Source: Ditylenchus dipsaci (Eukaryota; Nematoda; Chromadorea; Rhabditida; Anguinidae). From it: DNA of 64,000 nucleotides. Where the stretch lies: positions 372,001 to 436,000 of the forward strand of contig SADC01001329.1 in the NCBI GenBank assembly GCA_004194705.1, given 5' to 3'. Positions 52,150-64,000 of this stretch are shown here, piece by piece. Below the pieces are notes generated by a model, which worked only from the letters and a program-made list of their open reading frames with translations, did no database searches and was not told where the DNA came from. The first letter of the stretch is position 1. Each line of letters starts with the position of its first letter. The position numbers and the translations under genes were made by a program.

Positions 52150-52355
52150 ACCATCGTGTAGCCCAGGATCTCAGCTTTCTAACGAGCGATCGAACTCCAT
52201 CAAATAATCACAGGAATGTATAGATTTAGGGGTTTGAATGAAGTAACTTTTGTTTTTTCTCGATTTTCCAAATTTCGAAATTTCCACATGTGTAAAACCA
52301 TTCACTGGAGTTTGATAGCTCGTTAGAAGGCTGAGATCTCAAGCTTCATGATAGT
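52150..52355. repeat. Foldback with AGGATCTCAGC arms
   Basis: 'GATCTCAGCTTTCTAACGAG' and inverted 'CTCGTTAGAAGGCTGAGATC' flank an A/T-rich loop. Non-coding. Confidence 0.65.
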
Positions 52356-52599
52356 TAAAAAAGGTAAAAAACCTTAAAATTAAGAAAAAATTTTAATTTA
52401 TAATTAGGGAACACTTTTCATGGAATTAAGGGGCATTTTTCAGTAATTAGGGGCGAAATTAAATATTACATATTTTTTCACCAAAATTTTTCCAAAAATT
52501 GCAAAATTCATTTTTCTGTGCGTGATACACACACGTTATGCTCGAATTTACAAAATCTGCTCTACCACTTATTCACACTCGGCTCCGCTGACTACTGCT

Positions 52600-52880
52600 G
52601 AAAACAACCAGGGCTCTACCGATTTTTTGCTTTGGTCCCACTGTTAATTTTTTTCCATGTTTTTTTTTCTTTATTATTATATTTTTTTGTTCGTACCATG
52701 GCCAAATAAAAAAATAATCGAAGAAAAAATAAAAACATATAATAGAAAAGAAAACAAGGCGAACAGAAAAATATAATAAAAAAGAACCAAGAAAAGAACC
52801 AATAACCAAGGCAAAAACATCGGTACCCATTCTCCAGTAGAGCCACAACCAGTTTTTACCACTTTTTTGTTTCACGAATA
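52600..52880. other. A/T-biased low-complexity tract
   Basis: Runs of T then A ('TTTTTTTTCTTTATTATTAT'). Hydrophobic-looking open frames on the minus strand come from T-rich codons and show no signal or domain, so I do not call a gene. Confidence 0.6.
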
Positions 52881-52899
52881 AACCGGATTTTCAAAAAGA

Positions 52900-55800
52900 C
52901 TTACATTGTCATAACATTTTCGTAAGAATTTTCGGAATTTTACATTTACGTACAATCTTTTTGGTTAAATATTGCAATTTTGAATCAAAGGTGGGAGTGA
53001 GGCGATTTTATGTACTGTTTTATTACACGTCGGCACAAATCGGTTAATGGCTGAAATAATTTTTCGCGTCAAGTTAGAGATTTACCCCGTAAAATTTTAA
53101 CACTCTAAGGACAGCTTGGAACAAGTATTGCATCTAAAGCAAGATTTGATTCTGAAAATTATGAAAAACAGATTGTCTGTATCGACCGTTCGTCATGGAA
53201 CAAAACAGCTGTTTTGAAACTTTACTGCCCAAAAATGACTGAATTTTTTAACAGCTGATTGACTTCATGCTGAGCAATTCTCTGCAGATGAATTTTTAAA
53301 AATTGCTTTTTTGTGTGAAATTTTTGCTCAGGAAGTCTAATGTAGCTTATATTTAGAACTCGGTATATATTTAGAACTGGGTACGGTTTTTTCGACATAT
53401 CTTTTTTATTAAAGACTTTCAGTTTTTCACAATAGCTTATCATGCGCAGGGAGTTATGAGTTTATATGTTCGTGTCAACATATCAAACAGTCGAATTAAA
53501 AAACGAAAAATGCTTACAGCCAGATTATATTGATCCCGATTTTCTTTGTATTATTGCTAAGCATACCTTGTGCTGTGGTTTAATTTCATGTTTGTAAAAA
53601 AAGCAAATTCTCAAAATTATTTTGCTACCAAATAAACCCATCAATGTATAAAATAAACAGATAAAAATTGACTTTATAAGTATGTATTTTTTTTTGAAAA
53701 GAATGATTTGACGTAAAACTTTATTTGCTGGGTAACCCTTCAATTCTGACACCAGATTCTTGCTCACCGTGGTCGAATTTCTTAAAAAATGCTTTTAAAA
53801 CTCATAGCTAAGTGTCAAATTTTGATTTCCTCTCCAGACAAAAAACATTTAAACATTAAAATTTTCGACTTTTTGCTCAAAGTTTTTATGTCTGGAGAGG
53901 ACTCAAACTCAAAGGTTTATAATGATAGGTCAATTTTATAAAATTCAGCCAAAAAATAATTACCTAAAAACATTTTATTGAACTTAAAAAATGGTAAAAA
54001 ATTTTATGGTCAAAACAATTTAAAGGTCAAAATTCTGATACCGGATTCGTGATCAGCGTACCCGATTTGCTTGAAAAACTGCTTTTAAATTCCGGCAAAT
54101 TTCTTGAAACATCCTGTACTTGTATGTTTAAATGCACCGTTTTTTCCATTGTCTAGATCTAGAAGTCAGCTAACTTTATAAAGATTTTATTCCAGTAAAT
54201 AAGTTCAACCTCATGTATATGAAGAAAATAAGAAAAGAATATCGGCAGAATATTATAACCAGCACAAAAAGTGGGAGCATTATTACACATTTGTTGCTTC
54301 ATCAATTTACATGCAAGTCTACTCGGCAAATCAATCAAAACATTGGTAATGATGTGTGTCCGAAATCAGCAGCTCAAAAAATCTGCTAGAACAACAAACA
54401 TTTTAGCACACACAAAATATACTTTCAGCAAAATTTCAATACTTGTAAAGTTGTATTCTTTCTAAAGTCTGTCTACTTTTATCCAACATCTTTGTTGTTG
54501 CAGATGCTCGTGTTATGAAATTTTCAGAAATTTCATTAAATATATTTTAGGCAATTTTCGACAACAAACTATAATTTTATACACGCTTTTAGCGCTTATA
54601 GACCACAACACATGTTTAAAACAAAAAAATTTCGAAAAAGTTTTTGAAATACAAAATTGCATTTCAAGCCTAAGTAGGAAAAGTTGGGTAAATTTGACGA
54701 AATCCAACTTTAAAGGCAGGTTTACAAGAAGTTTTTGCTGAATAATAAGAATTTAACTAATTTTTATTCTCATAGTTGTTTTTATACACATAGACATACC
54801 CAATACCGTACTTCCTCTGATAGAACGACCCCCTTGATTCGAAATCATGTTTTTGGCCTTGTGTTTTTGTGCTTTTTGAAGACAGCTGTAAGCCAAGCTA
54901 CTCTTTGTTTTGTAGCCAGTGAGATGAGCTACAAATCAAGGTGTAACTTGCCTAAGAGCTGGATTCAATAAACGGGTCAAAATCACAATGCTACAAACGC
55001 GTTTTTTTTTTAAATTTAGGGGACTGTTTTACCACATGAAATACGGTAGGACATTTTTGAAATGGGCCAAGACATGTGAACGGGCCAAAATTCCAGAATG
55101 CACTTTTAAATTTTAACAGGCCAGTTTTTCTCGGGTAAGCAGTTTTGATGTGCAATTTTGAAAGATTTTGATTAATTCAGTCCTGTGTGGTAGTTCTATG
55201 TGTGTAAAAAGTATACTAATAAATAATTGTAAAAAAACAATGGTTAAAGTGCCACTATTGAGAAAAGTCGGGTCTTTTGTAGTAGTAGATGTAGAATCAG
55301 CACAAAATTGGAGGAAAAGAGACTGTTTGTTGAAGAGACAAGCAAATAACCTGGATGTATATATTTACGTATTTGTGAATTTGTAGGTATATATTCTACA
55401 CACATATTTAACAAACCCAACAATTAGAGCAATCACATTTTTGGCTAAAAGGTTTTTGGGTGGTGGGACAGAGTGAAATTAATGCAACACGACAATGTAA
55501 TTGAAAAAAAGCGGCATGATTTCAGGAGCAGTAAAACATAGATAAAACTGTTGGTTTGTAGATAACAATGATTTGTGGTTGTAAGAGAATAACTGTGAAA
55601 GAAAAAGCCTCAGTAATTATTGATTTGCTAGTTGTGTGTGAATGTGATTACAATAAAATAAAAACTGGTTTAATCTGATGACCAGACTAAAGTCAAAAAT
55701 TTTAATGGACCACGTCAAAGGCGACTATTTTCGCAAAAAATCCAAAGCCAGGAACGGAAATATAATCATATAATATAACCGCACATCCCCAACTTTAAGG

Positions 55801-56440
55801 ACTTATATCTCGGAGCAGAGTAAATATTCTGCTAAGCTCTTTGATGCATTTTCTTTACTCCCACGAACTCTACCGATTCCACTTTTTCGATATTGGCCCC
55901 CTCGATACTAAACTCCAAATTTTCAGATTTTCGGGTGAGTGAAAAATAAGCGCACATGTGCGGCGATTAGAATAAATACGGTATGTAGATCATCGGGTCT
56001 TAATGGTAAAAGTGTGAGCTTTTTTTTCATAAAACCGATAAATCCAAAATACTTACCATTAGACTAGCTAATCGGATTCAGCGAAAGACTCCAAAAAATC
56101 AGAGTGAAAGAGTGCTTACCCGTTAGGGGTTGAACTGGAGGGTTTTTAAATCCTCAAAAAATATATAAGCTGATTTTCTTCAAAAATATATTCGCTTTCA
56201 ACGTGATCCAGAAGCATTTGTGTATGTGTAACACACCATAATTAAGATGAACTAAACTTACCCGATTGTCAAAAACATAATCTTATTTGTTTGTTTCTAG
56301 CCGACGACATATTTAGTAGAACTTTAAAAAGCAGCAAAATCCTTGAAAATAGGGCGGAAGTGGGTCATTGGCTTATTGGCCAGATGAGTCTATTACTAGC
56401 ATAGAATTTGTAGGTGGTGTTTGATCATCTTCAGAGGTTG
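52900..56440. other. Gene-free A/T-rich stretch with foldback remnants
   Basis: Between 53735 and 54115 pieces of 'TCCTCTCCAGACAAAAA' and 'TCTGGAGAGGACTC' face each other. 54807-55046 is bounded by 'CCGTACTTCCTCTGATAGAA' and 'GAAATACGGTAGG'. Nothing else stands out on either strand; the longest open frames have no recognisable domain. Confidence 0.5.
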
Positions 56441-56724
56441 AAATATTGTTTACCACAGTGAGGTGCCCACCTCAGGCTTCCGAGACTGTCCATTGCCGGC
56501 TATGTCGTCTAAGCCCATTGCACTCAGTTCTTCTGCCAAGCTCACTAAATGCCAGGGTTGCTGGATGGAAAGTTTACTGGAAAACTTTCCGGACAGGAAA
56601 GTTTTCCATCAATCCGATTTCTCACCGTCAGCCGGAAAGTTTTCCGGGAACGTTTCCGGCTAACTTTCCAAATCTTTTCTGTCTGGAAAGAAACACCCAT
56701 TTTTCACTATACATACCTGAAACC

Positions 56725-56985
56725 TGAACTTTTGACACCGGATTCCTGTAAAGCATGGTTGATTTACTTAAGAAACTGTCCTTTGATTATCACGATCACT
56801 GTCAAATTTCAAATTCCGCTCGAGACAAAAAAATTAGATTCGAATTTTTCAAATTTTAAATAATTTTTATTTTGAGGGGATTTTAAATTTGACAGTAATT
56901 GTGATAATCAAAGGACAGTTTCTTAAGTAAATCGACTATGCTGAACACGAATCCGGTGTCAGAATTTCGGGTTTATTCAGCGAAA
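56725..56985. repeat. Foldback with GACACCGGATTCCTG arms
   Basis: 'GACACCGGATTCCTGTAAAG' and inverted 'CACGAATCCGGTGTC' bracket arms containing 'AAACTGTCCTTTGATTATCA' and its inverse. Non-coding. Confidence 0.7.
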
Positions 56986-57081
56986 TCCCTTTTTACCAGT
57001 TTTTTTAAATACTGTGCCCATAATTGAAAAACAGCGGAACACGTCAGTAAAATCTCTTTAGATTTAAAAATAGTCTGAATA

Positions 57082-57331
57082 CCGTATTTCCTGTAATAAG
57101 GCGGCACCCTCTAATAAGGCGGCACCCCCAACTTCGAGGGTCTTTATCTCGAAGCAGAGTAAATATTTTGGTTATCTGTTTGATGCGTTTTTTTAACTCC
57201 CACGTGCTCTACCGATTCTAATTTTTAGATTTTGGTTGAGCACCCAAAATCTCGAGATTGAATTCGAATTTTTTGGATTTTCAGGGGTTTGAAAAATAAG
57301 GCGGCATGCCGCCTTATTACAGGAAATACGG
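57082..57331. mobile_element. MITE with TACCGTATTTCCTGTAATAAG ends
   Basis: Ends TACCGTATTTCCTGTAATAAG-type and inverse 'ATTACAGGAAATACGGT'; the interior repeats 'GGCGGCACCC'. Same family as 51657-51968, non-coding. Confidence 0.75.
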
Positions 57332-58804
57332 TGATAGACTTTCTAGCAGCATTAACTTTGCAGAGGTCATTTCGCGGAGTTTTTTTTTGACTGTAACTCA
57401 AGACACACCAAATTACTAATTCACTCCGCCAAAAGGGGCACTTATCCGTTTTATCCAAATTTTTTACTTCAAGCTAGAAGTGGGTTTTTGGCCGGACAAT
57501 ATGTTTTTGAGTATTTACTCGAGTATTTTCTGGGACAAAATCGGACAAAATTTTTATTTAAAAAACCATAACTTTTCAGTCAATTTCACCTATAAATAAA
57601 TCAAAACCATCATAGATTATGTTAATAAAGATTAGAAAATCACATAGACAGAACCAAACAAAATTCGCATCAAAAAGCGAAAACTTGCAGAACAAAAAAA
57701 GTTTTTCAAAAAGATATGCAAAAGATTTTGTCCCAGTTTTACGTCATGGACAAAATCTAGATATTGTTCGAGTACGTACTCGAGTATTTTCTCGAGCATA
57801 TTCTTAGTTGACAACCTTACTTTTAGCTTCCATATGTAATGCCCGAAAAAAATATGCAAGTGATGCCTTTCCGTATATAATGCATCACCATGTGATTCTT
57901 ACCTCAGAAAAACCATCCGCTCATAAAATACAAACTGTCATACCTTTAGGTGCAGACTGGTGTTTTATAGTAGGAGCAGCTCCCAAAGAAGATGATATAG
58001 GAAACATGTTAGAAGACGTGGATGGTGCTTCCCACTCATTTTGCTGCTGGTGTAGGCCCTCAAACCCTGTGTTTCTCCGTTGCGGCATTCCAAACTCTAA
58101 AACCACAAGTTTAGAGTTAAAAACAGTACTTATTACTATACCTTTAGGTTCATTGCTTGCCTTCCAAGCATCTGTGCCTGTCTGGTTGCCCGACTTGGAT
58201 GCCTTTTCATCAGGTGGCAGTGGGTCTCCCCAACCAAGCAGAGGTTTGGACCCACCTCTAGCACTATTGGGACTGTCAATCACGGCTGCTGCGGCGGGGC
58301 GCTTGCTTGCTGTGCTTGCCGACTAGCTGCCTGCTCTTCCTCTTCACTAAACTGCTGCCATCGCTGGATACTCTGCTCTGAAATGTTGGTTTGCCATTGC
58401 TCGTTTGTTGTTAACTAAAGTTGTGAGTCCGTAAGTTACCACAGTAACTTGCCACAGCCCGTATAACTTATGGCTCGTTCGGAAAGCCTGAGTTGGAGTT
58501 AGCGTGAACACACTTTACTCCAACTCCAACTTTGACTCCAATGTGTTCACGAAGTCGAAGTTGGAATTGGAGCATTAGTGGGCACTTTTTATGCCCAAAT
58601 TGGTCTATTTTGCCTGGCTATGAGCTATTGGTGACCGCAGGCTTGCAACTATAGGTCTGATCAAGCAAAAAGCTTAAAAGTAAAAAAGTTTTGTTGAAAA
58701 GCGCGCTGAAAAAGCATGAAAAGCATGAACTAGCCATTACCGAAAATCAGTAAGTTAAAAAGGGGTTGCCGGTTGTGCAGTTAATTGTGGCTATAAAGTT
58801 AACT

Positions 58805-59015
58805 GCAGGGCTTCGAATGAAAAATTTCAAAAAAATGGACATTTGGGTAAAAAAAGACATTTTGACTGTTTTTGAAGTTAAAGGGTCATTTTATCCAGTG
58901 CTTGTTGCCATTTTCAAGCGAAAAAAAAGATTTTGACTAAATTTTCAAAAATAAAAAAGATTTGGGGTGCCCAAAAAAGGACAAATCTTTTTAAAAAGGA
59001 CGATTCGAAGCCCTG
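58805..59015. repeat. Foldback with CAGGGCTTCGAATG ends
   Basis: 'CAGGGCTTCGAATGAAAAAT' and inverted 'GATTCGAAGCCCTG', similar in layout to 43280-43690. It lies in an intron of the GW182-like gene. Confidence 0.65.
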
Positions 59016-59064
59016 GTTAACTGTAATTAACTGCGCAGTTAACAGGGTGGCGATTTGGGCACTA

Positions 59065-59300
59065 ATTCATTAGAAAATAGTACTTTCGGGGTACTAAATA
59101 GTACTAAAATAGTACCATAAAGTACTAGGGTACTAATTTAGTACTAAATACTATTTTAGTACCTAGTACTGAATTAGTACTTGGAATACATATCTGTGGG
59201 TGTTTTTAACCATAGTACTAAAATAGTACTAAAATAGTATTTAGTACTAATTAGTACCCTGGTACTTTATGATCCTATTTTAGTACTATTTAGTACCCTA
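59065..59300. repeat. TAGTACTAAAATAG palindromic microsatellite
   Basis: A run of 'AGTACTAAAATAGTAC' and 'TTTAGTACTAAATA' variants in both orientations, bounded by 'GGGTACTAAATAGTACTA' and inverse. Self-pairing and non-coding. Confidence 0.7.
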
Positions 59301-60260
59301 TGCGCACTCTTCATAAATTGTGTTACCGTTCAATGTTACCAGATTCAGTTTTTCGTGTAAATGCTGAATCTCCAGTTTATTTCTTTACTGTCGGTAGCGC
59401 CTCGGGTAAAATGGCCAATTTTAAGAAAAAAAGTATAATACAAAACTTTACTATAAAAGGCCATAACTCGAACTTTTCAGCAAAACTCGAGACTGCTACA
59501 CGAGAACATATGGCTCACCGTTATATTTGGAGTCGATTGGTATATAACATGTACGGTAGAAAAAAATCGAAAAAATCGTGGTGCCAACTTATGTATAAAA
59601 AGCTCCAAAATTACAAATTATGTCTCTTAAGCGTAGAGTTAAACCGTGATAAGTTTAAGTATAACTGACCATTGTGTTTGGTTGGATCACCCCAAAGCGC
59701 CGTGCCTGTGTCTCGTTGCCACTTTTTTAAGCTGCCTGCAAAAAAAGATTTTTTTTTGAAAAATAAGGTATTGCGTATAGTCCGAATCAACCCAAAAATG
59801 AGCCTACCGTCGGGATCTTGCCATACAGAGTCGTTCTCAGTGTGCATGCCAGGTGGATGGTGATGCATGATTGGACCACCGCCAGCTACCACAGGCATGC
59901 CTCCAGCCCCAACTCCAAATGTGCCACCTATATTTGGATGATGGTGTGGTTGCTGTTGGTGGTGCATGGAAGACTGCATCATCCCTGGCGGTGGATTTAC
60001 ATGATGGCTCTGCTGCAGGGGGCGATTAAAATTTTGGGCAAGAGACATCATTCCGGGATGTCCCATTCCAGGGGGCATCATTCCATCGGTGGAGGTCCAT
60101 AATGGTGACCCATTGGAGGGGCATTGAATTGGTTGGGGAATGGACCGGACACATTTCGGGGATTTTCATTCCTGCCAAATGGTACCTCCATTCCGCCCTG
60201 ATTCATCCACAAGTTCTGGTTTGGATTAAATGGCTGAAAAGGCATGGCCACAGGGTTGTT

Positions 60261-61168
60261 CTAAAAAATTGAAGAATTATGGTTTGCGAATTTTTCTGAT
60301 AACAGCCCCCCCCTCTGCTCTAATAAGGAACCCCTTACCCCTAATAAATGACCTGTGTTATTCTAGGTAAAACAAGTTTGCATTGATTTTTTCCAAAAAT
60401 TTCTGAATCTTTACACAGGTTTTCCAAGTAGGCTGATTAATTTATCGGTTAATATCGATTAACGACACTTTCTGACCCAACTTTTGGAACTTTTGATTAA
60501 AAAATTAAAGATAAAAAGTTAAAATTTTCGAAATTCACCTAGAGCTGTCCAATTGGCACCAATTGGACAGATGGATCCACGGACAGATCGATTCGGTAAC
60601 CCTAGAAAACCTTGAAGTCACTTCTAATAACAAAATGGCTTCTTTTTTGCGAATCCGTTGAGATCAGGTAAAAATTACAGAGAGCTAAGACATCCTTTAA
60701 GTAGAGTGGTTCAAATTTTCTATGTAGTTTCAAAAACTTTTATTTTAAGGATTGTCATTTTTGATCAAACATTCCAAAAGTTAGGCAAAAAAGGGCATGT
60801 ACTGAAATTCGTCCGATTTTCTAGCATTTGGCTAATGTTAAGCACGCCAAAGATTGGGCCATTTAAAATTGGACCCAGTCAAATTTTGCAACTATTTTGA
60901 CTGCGGAAAATTGACCACTGAATACCAAGGTTATCAAACCATTATGTGGCCATCCAAAATAAGATACTTTATAAGTGGTACAATGATGCATAGGTGGTGA
61001 AACGTCCCTTTAGCGCAATCAGAAAAAGGCAAAAAAATATTGGTTATTTGATTTTGTCCCAAAAATGCTGATTTTGGACGCTCTTGACTTTGTAACCTTT
61101 TTGCGACGAAAATAATCTTTTTGGTGTGTAGCCTTAATGAAAGAAATGTCCTGAGAGAAGTACCTACC
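60261..61168. other. GW182-like gene intron; nothing further recognised
   Basis: A/T-rich with no clear inverted repeat. Minus-strand open frames continuing from the 61169 donor are read-through of the intron. Confidence 0.5.
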
Positions 61169-61675
61169 ATAGCTTCATTGAACATCATTTGTTGGGGTTG
61201 AGACATATAGTTATTGGACGCTCCACCTCCATAAGGCTGGTTTCCTGATCTAGTTCCATTGGAGTAAGGCGCATCAAGTGGCTCACCCTTGGCTTCCCAT
61301 TTGGTAGCAGACGGCGCGCTGGTGTTCCATTGATGGCTATTTGGATTGGGAGGAGGCATACTTCCACCACCTGCCCAACATCCCATGGAGTGGCCTGATT
61401 TATTTCTACCCGACCCCATTGAGGTGGCACACCAGATGATGCAGAGTCTCCAGGTGGGAAAATACCATTATTTGTCTGGTTAGAGTAGGGTTTGCACGGC
61501 GGTTGTGAAGTTCAGGTGGGGCGGAGAAGTCTATTTTGCCAACTGGGAAGTGAGGATCTTGATGGAATGAATCGGGAGCCCAGAAGGGCTCACTAAATGG
61601 TGTCTTGAATCCGTTGTAGTTGCTGGGCTCTTGATTGCTACTTCTTGGCATAGTCCATTTGTTAAGTTTGCTGTC

Positions 61676-64000
61676 CTGAAAATATGGACATTAGTCATGA
61701 AATCTGAAAAGAATTCATATGGGATCAATTTGATCAGCTGATCTGACTCCGTCCACAATTAAAGTTTTTAACCAGTTTCTGGTCCGGTTAGTTTTTTTTA
61801 TCAAAATCATTACAGATTGCCACTTGAAAACTACACTGAGGTTCAACTTGAGCAAAAGTAGGCTACCAAATATTATCTAATAGAAGCCCATTCCCTAAAG
61901 TTTTCCTAAAGTTTCAAAGTTAAGGCCATTTTAATTGACAATTACAAGATTTTTAGCTAGTTGAAAAAACGCCTTGGCGTCTATCAGATGAAATACGGTA
62001 TTTTCCGGCATAGAAAACTGACTGAGTATTAGGCACTATTTTTGCAACTTATATAGGAACCCTGAATAGGTGTTAAAATCGAGTAGCTTTTTTTTTGTCG
62101 GGGGGGGGGGGGTTAAAAACGAATAGCGTCTAAATTCGTAAATTTGTTCAAAATTTAGAACTCTTCACTAGTCGAGCCCAACGTTGTTTGGCAATGCAGA
62201 TCAGACAACTTATCCGACTTTCACTGCTCAATAACAGTCACTGTCGTAGTGTGATTTACATGGAATACAACATAACGTTAGAATTTAAAGTTCAAAGAAA
62301 AAAATCAAAAACATTATTGACAAAATCTATGTGTTCCCGCATGCATTCAAACCTTTGAAATTGCCATGACAAAGAAGAGCCCCAAATTGGAGGGCCCCAA
62401 ATATGTATGTTTACTATACAGAGTGCTTCGAAAAATCGACGCTATGATTACAAAGTTTAGAACCAGAAATAGTGATTGACATCTCTTTCCATGTTGGAAA
62501 CTTCAGCACTCACATTAGGTCCAACATCATTGCCATGTCCTCCTAGAGGTGTTCCAGCAGTGGCCTCCTATTAGCATTGGCATAACCACCACCCACTGAC
62601 GCCGTCGTCGCATTCTCACCAAAGAGCATATTGGAAGAAAAGACAGCAGAAGAATATGGAATATCACTGCTTTACACTTGCCCGACCAAGGCGTGAGATC
62701 ATCAAAAAATAAAAAGTGCTCAGCTGGAAAGAAGTCGTGTATCTAAAAAGAAGTGGAATGAGTAATTTATAACATGAAAATTTCTAACCGCAACAACTAA
62801 AACACTATTTTACTGCTTGCGATAGCCAACAAACAACAACACCAAACAATGCGAATGCAGTAGAAATGCTCCTGTTGCAGCCAGCAAAGAGTTTTTCGTG
62901 TAAAGACAAAGATTCATTCAAAAAGATTATTTTGTAAAAGTCGAGCTTCTTTTTTGCCAAGTTGACATAACTATCAGTAAGAGACGACTTTAATGCCCTG
63001 AATTACCTGTGAAAAAGTACAAGAAAAATGTGTTCCTCGAATGGAAAACGAATCCCCGACCGATTCTTACCGTCTTTTACTACTCTACCATGAAGCTACC
63101 GCGGCTATTAACCCCTGCCTGGTTTTTTGATTTTTTATTCCTAGGAGGGCACCCAGTCCTTACAGCCTTAACAAATACCACTAAGCCATCTACCATATGC
63201 AAACCATAATGGTCACATTTTCGACAAAATTCCTGTCTTAGGAAAATCTTAGGAAAAACCACATACTTTGTTTTCAAATTGTGCCGGCTGTGTGTGGTCC
63301 CGTCCCATTCTAAAAATGTTTTTCCAGCCAAAAACCGTCCTGATCTTTTTTCCTGTTTATGAACCATCCTCCGTTTCGTGAATGACGAAGTCATCCCGCC
63401 GGATGTCGTGGTCACTATGGTGAAGAGTGGCAATTTTCGACGCAAAAGTAGAGGATAAAAAATAAATAAAGCTTTTTGAGCAAAAAATTGCTTATTGTTT
63501 TTGCTAGCTGTAAAAGCAGCATTTTTTGCAAAGCCGAAAGGCCATCTATATTCTAATAAAGCTCCCTCTCGACCAAAAACTACAATCTCTGCACAGGTCA
63601 GCTAAGTAACTAGACGAAGGCTCTACATCTGCCCGCACTAATCAAACCATAATCAATTTACAAAAAAGTATGTTTTTTAAGTCAAAAGATCAAACAAATG
63701 CTTGCAAGTCAAATCACAAATTAAGGTGGTAATCATAGTGAATCTGCGGAGCAGCTTTTGGGAAAGTAAGGAAAATCCGAAACAGGCTAAAGAACATCGC
63801 TGCAATAGTAACAAAATTTATTTGATGTGATGTTTGCAAATGTGCATGCTTTTCATACACACACGCATGCCTTTTGCATCCTCTGGATAGAGTGTGCATG
63901 TCTATCAACCAGCAGGTCTACACAGAGGGGAGATCATCAGACAACCGTCTCTTTTCTTCTTCCTTCTTTTTCAGACCATTTTTACATCAAATCGACTGCT
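61676..64000. other. Right edge: possible 5' part of the GW182-like gene, otherwise unassigned
   Basis: About 62510-62650 (minus) reads 'SSAVFSSNMLFGENATTASV' then 'GGGYANAN' and, one frame over, 'GGHGNDVGPN', in style with the gene to its left. A minus-strand open frame at 63080-63445 with 'FCRKCDHYGLHM' has no family I recognise. A G-run lies at 62100-62112. No start codon or promoter can be fixed. Confidence 0.4.

Larger units (their letters stand above)
57944..62660 (-). pseudogene. GW182/TNRC6-like gene, broken by frameshifts (or assembly indels)
   Basis: Recognisable minus-strand exons: about 62650-62510, 61675-61169, 60260-59808, 59735-59670, about 58430-58147 and about 58095-57944. 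They spell Gly/Asn/Pro/Met-rich low-complexity sequence with isolated Trp residues: 'SVWQDPDG' spliced to 'SLKKWQRDTGTALWGDPTKH', then 'QSIQRWQQFSEEEEQA', 'LLGWGDPLPPDEKAS' and 'GTDAWKASNEP'. These WG/GW motifs bind Argonaute in the GW182 family, which brings deadenylases to miRNA targets. The UBA, PABP-binding PAM2 and RRM regions were not seen. The exon 61675-61169 uses all three frames in turn, 60260-59808 shifts once near 60085, and 58430-58147 shifts near 58270. Splice sites and composition look genuine, so single-base assembly errors are as likely as decay. Confidence 0.7.

Noticed and set aside
52573..52875. Small multi-membrane-span proteins on the minus strand
   Set aside because: Hydrophobicity comes from a T-rich low-complexity tract; several overlapping frames look equally hydrophobic and none has supporting signals.
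63080..63445. Minus-strand 121-codon frame with FCRKCDHYGLHM
   Set aside because: One Cys pair and a His are not enough for a zinc finger call, and no flanking exon or promoter was identified. Noted in the edge entry only.

Overview
This is a repeat-dominated piece of an animal (metazoan) nuclear genome. Spliceosomal GT-AG introns, AATAAA signals and several recognisable animal genes place it there: a TTK/Mps1 checkpoint kinase, a LOTUS-domain protein, a mitochondrial acyl-CoA dehydrogenase of the ACADSB type and a GW182/TNRC6-like protein. Most ordinary introns are 45-60 nt, with a few of 29-40 nt and exons as short as 18 nt. That compact style resembles nematodes and some other small invertebrates. 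However, Mps1 is reported absent from C. elegans, so a rhabditid nematode is unlikely. I cannot name the species; a repeat-rich enoplean nematode is one guess among several invertebrate options.

Layout. Nearly all host genes lie on the minus strand. 1.6-13.2 kb: the 5' two thirds of a TTK/Mps1 gene, whose kinase-domain introns are filled with nested transposons; the gene runs off the left edge. 15.8-24.2 kb: an 18-exon gene with an N-terminal LOTUS (OST-HTH) domain. 24.3-29.3 kb: a three-layer nest in which a PIF/Harbinger-type element carrying an intact MADF-BESS gene sits inside a foldback element, inside a MULE-like unit. 30.0-32.4 kb: a Helitron inserted in a pogo-type MITE. 32.4-39.6 kb: a complete 20-exon ACADSB gene, with a core-deleted MULE (FLYWCH + SWIM) in its longest intron. 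40.0-43.1 kb: a near-complete FLYWCH-MULE transposon. 43.8-47.2 kb: nested foldbacks and a pogo element that encodes only the two ends of its transposase. 49.2-50.2 kb: a two-exon gene for a secreted protein built of (Thr-X-Ala)n tripeptides, very like fish antifreeze glycoprotein backbones. 57.9-62.7 kb: a GW182-like gene broken by several single-base frameshifts.

The rest is mobile DNA: pogo-type MITEs of several families sharing CAGTCRA termini, a TACCGTATTTCC-ended MITE family, hAT, mariner and Harbinger remnants, and many long inverted repeats. A recurring theme is that four unrelated element classes here keep their DNA-binding or dimerisation parts but lack the catalytic core.

The sequence alone does not show the host genes acting as one pathway. 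TTK, the LOTUS protein and GW182 suggest mitotic, germ-granule and miRNA functions; ACADSB is mitochondrial isoleucine and branched-chain catabolism. Exon joins for TTK, the LOTUS gene, MADF-BESS and ACADSB were checked by hand for phase and keep an open frame throughout.
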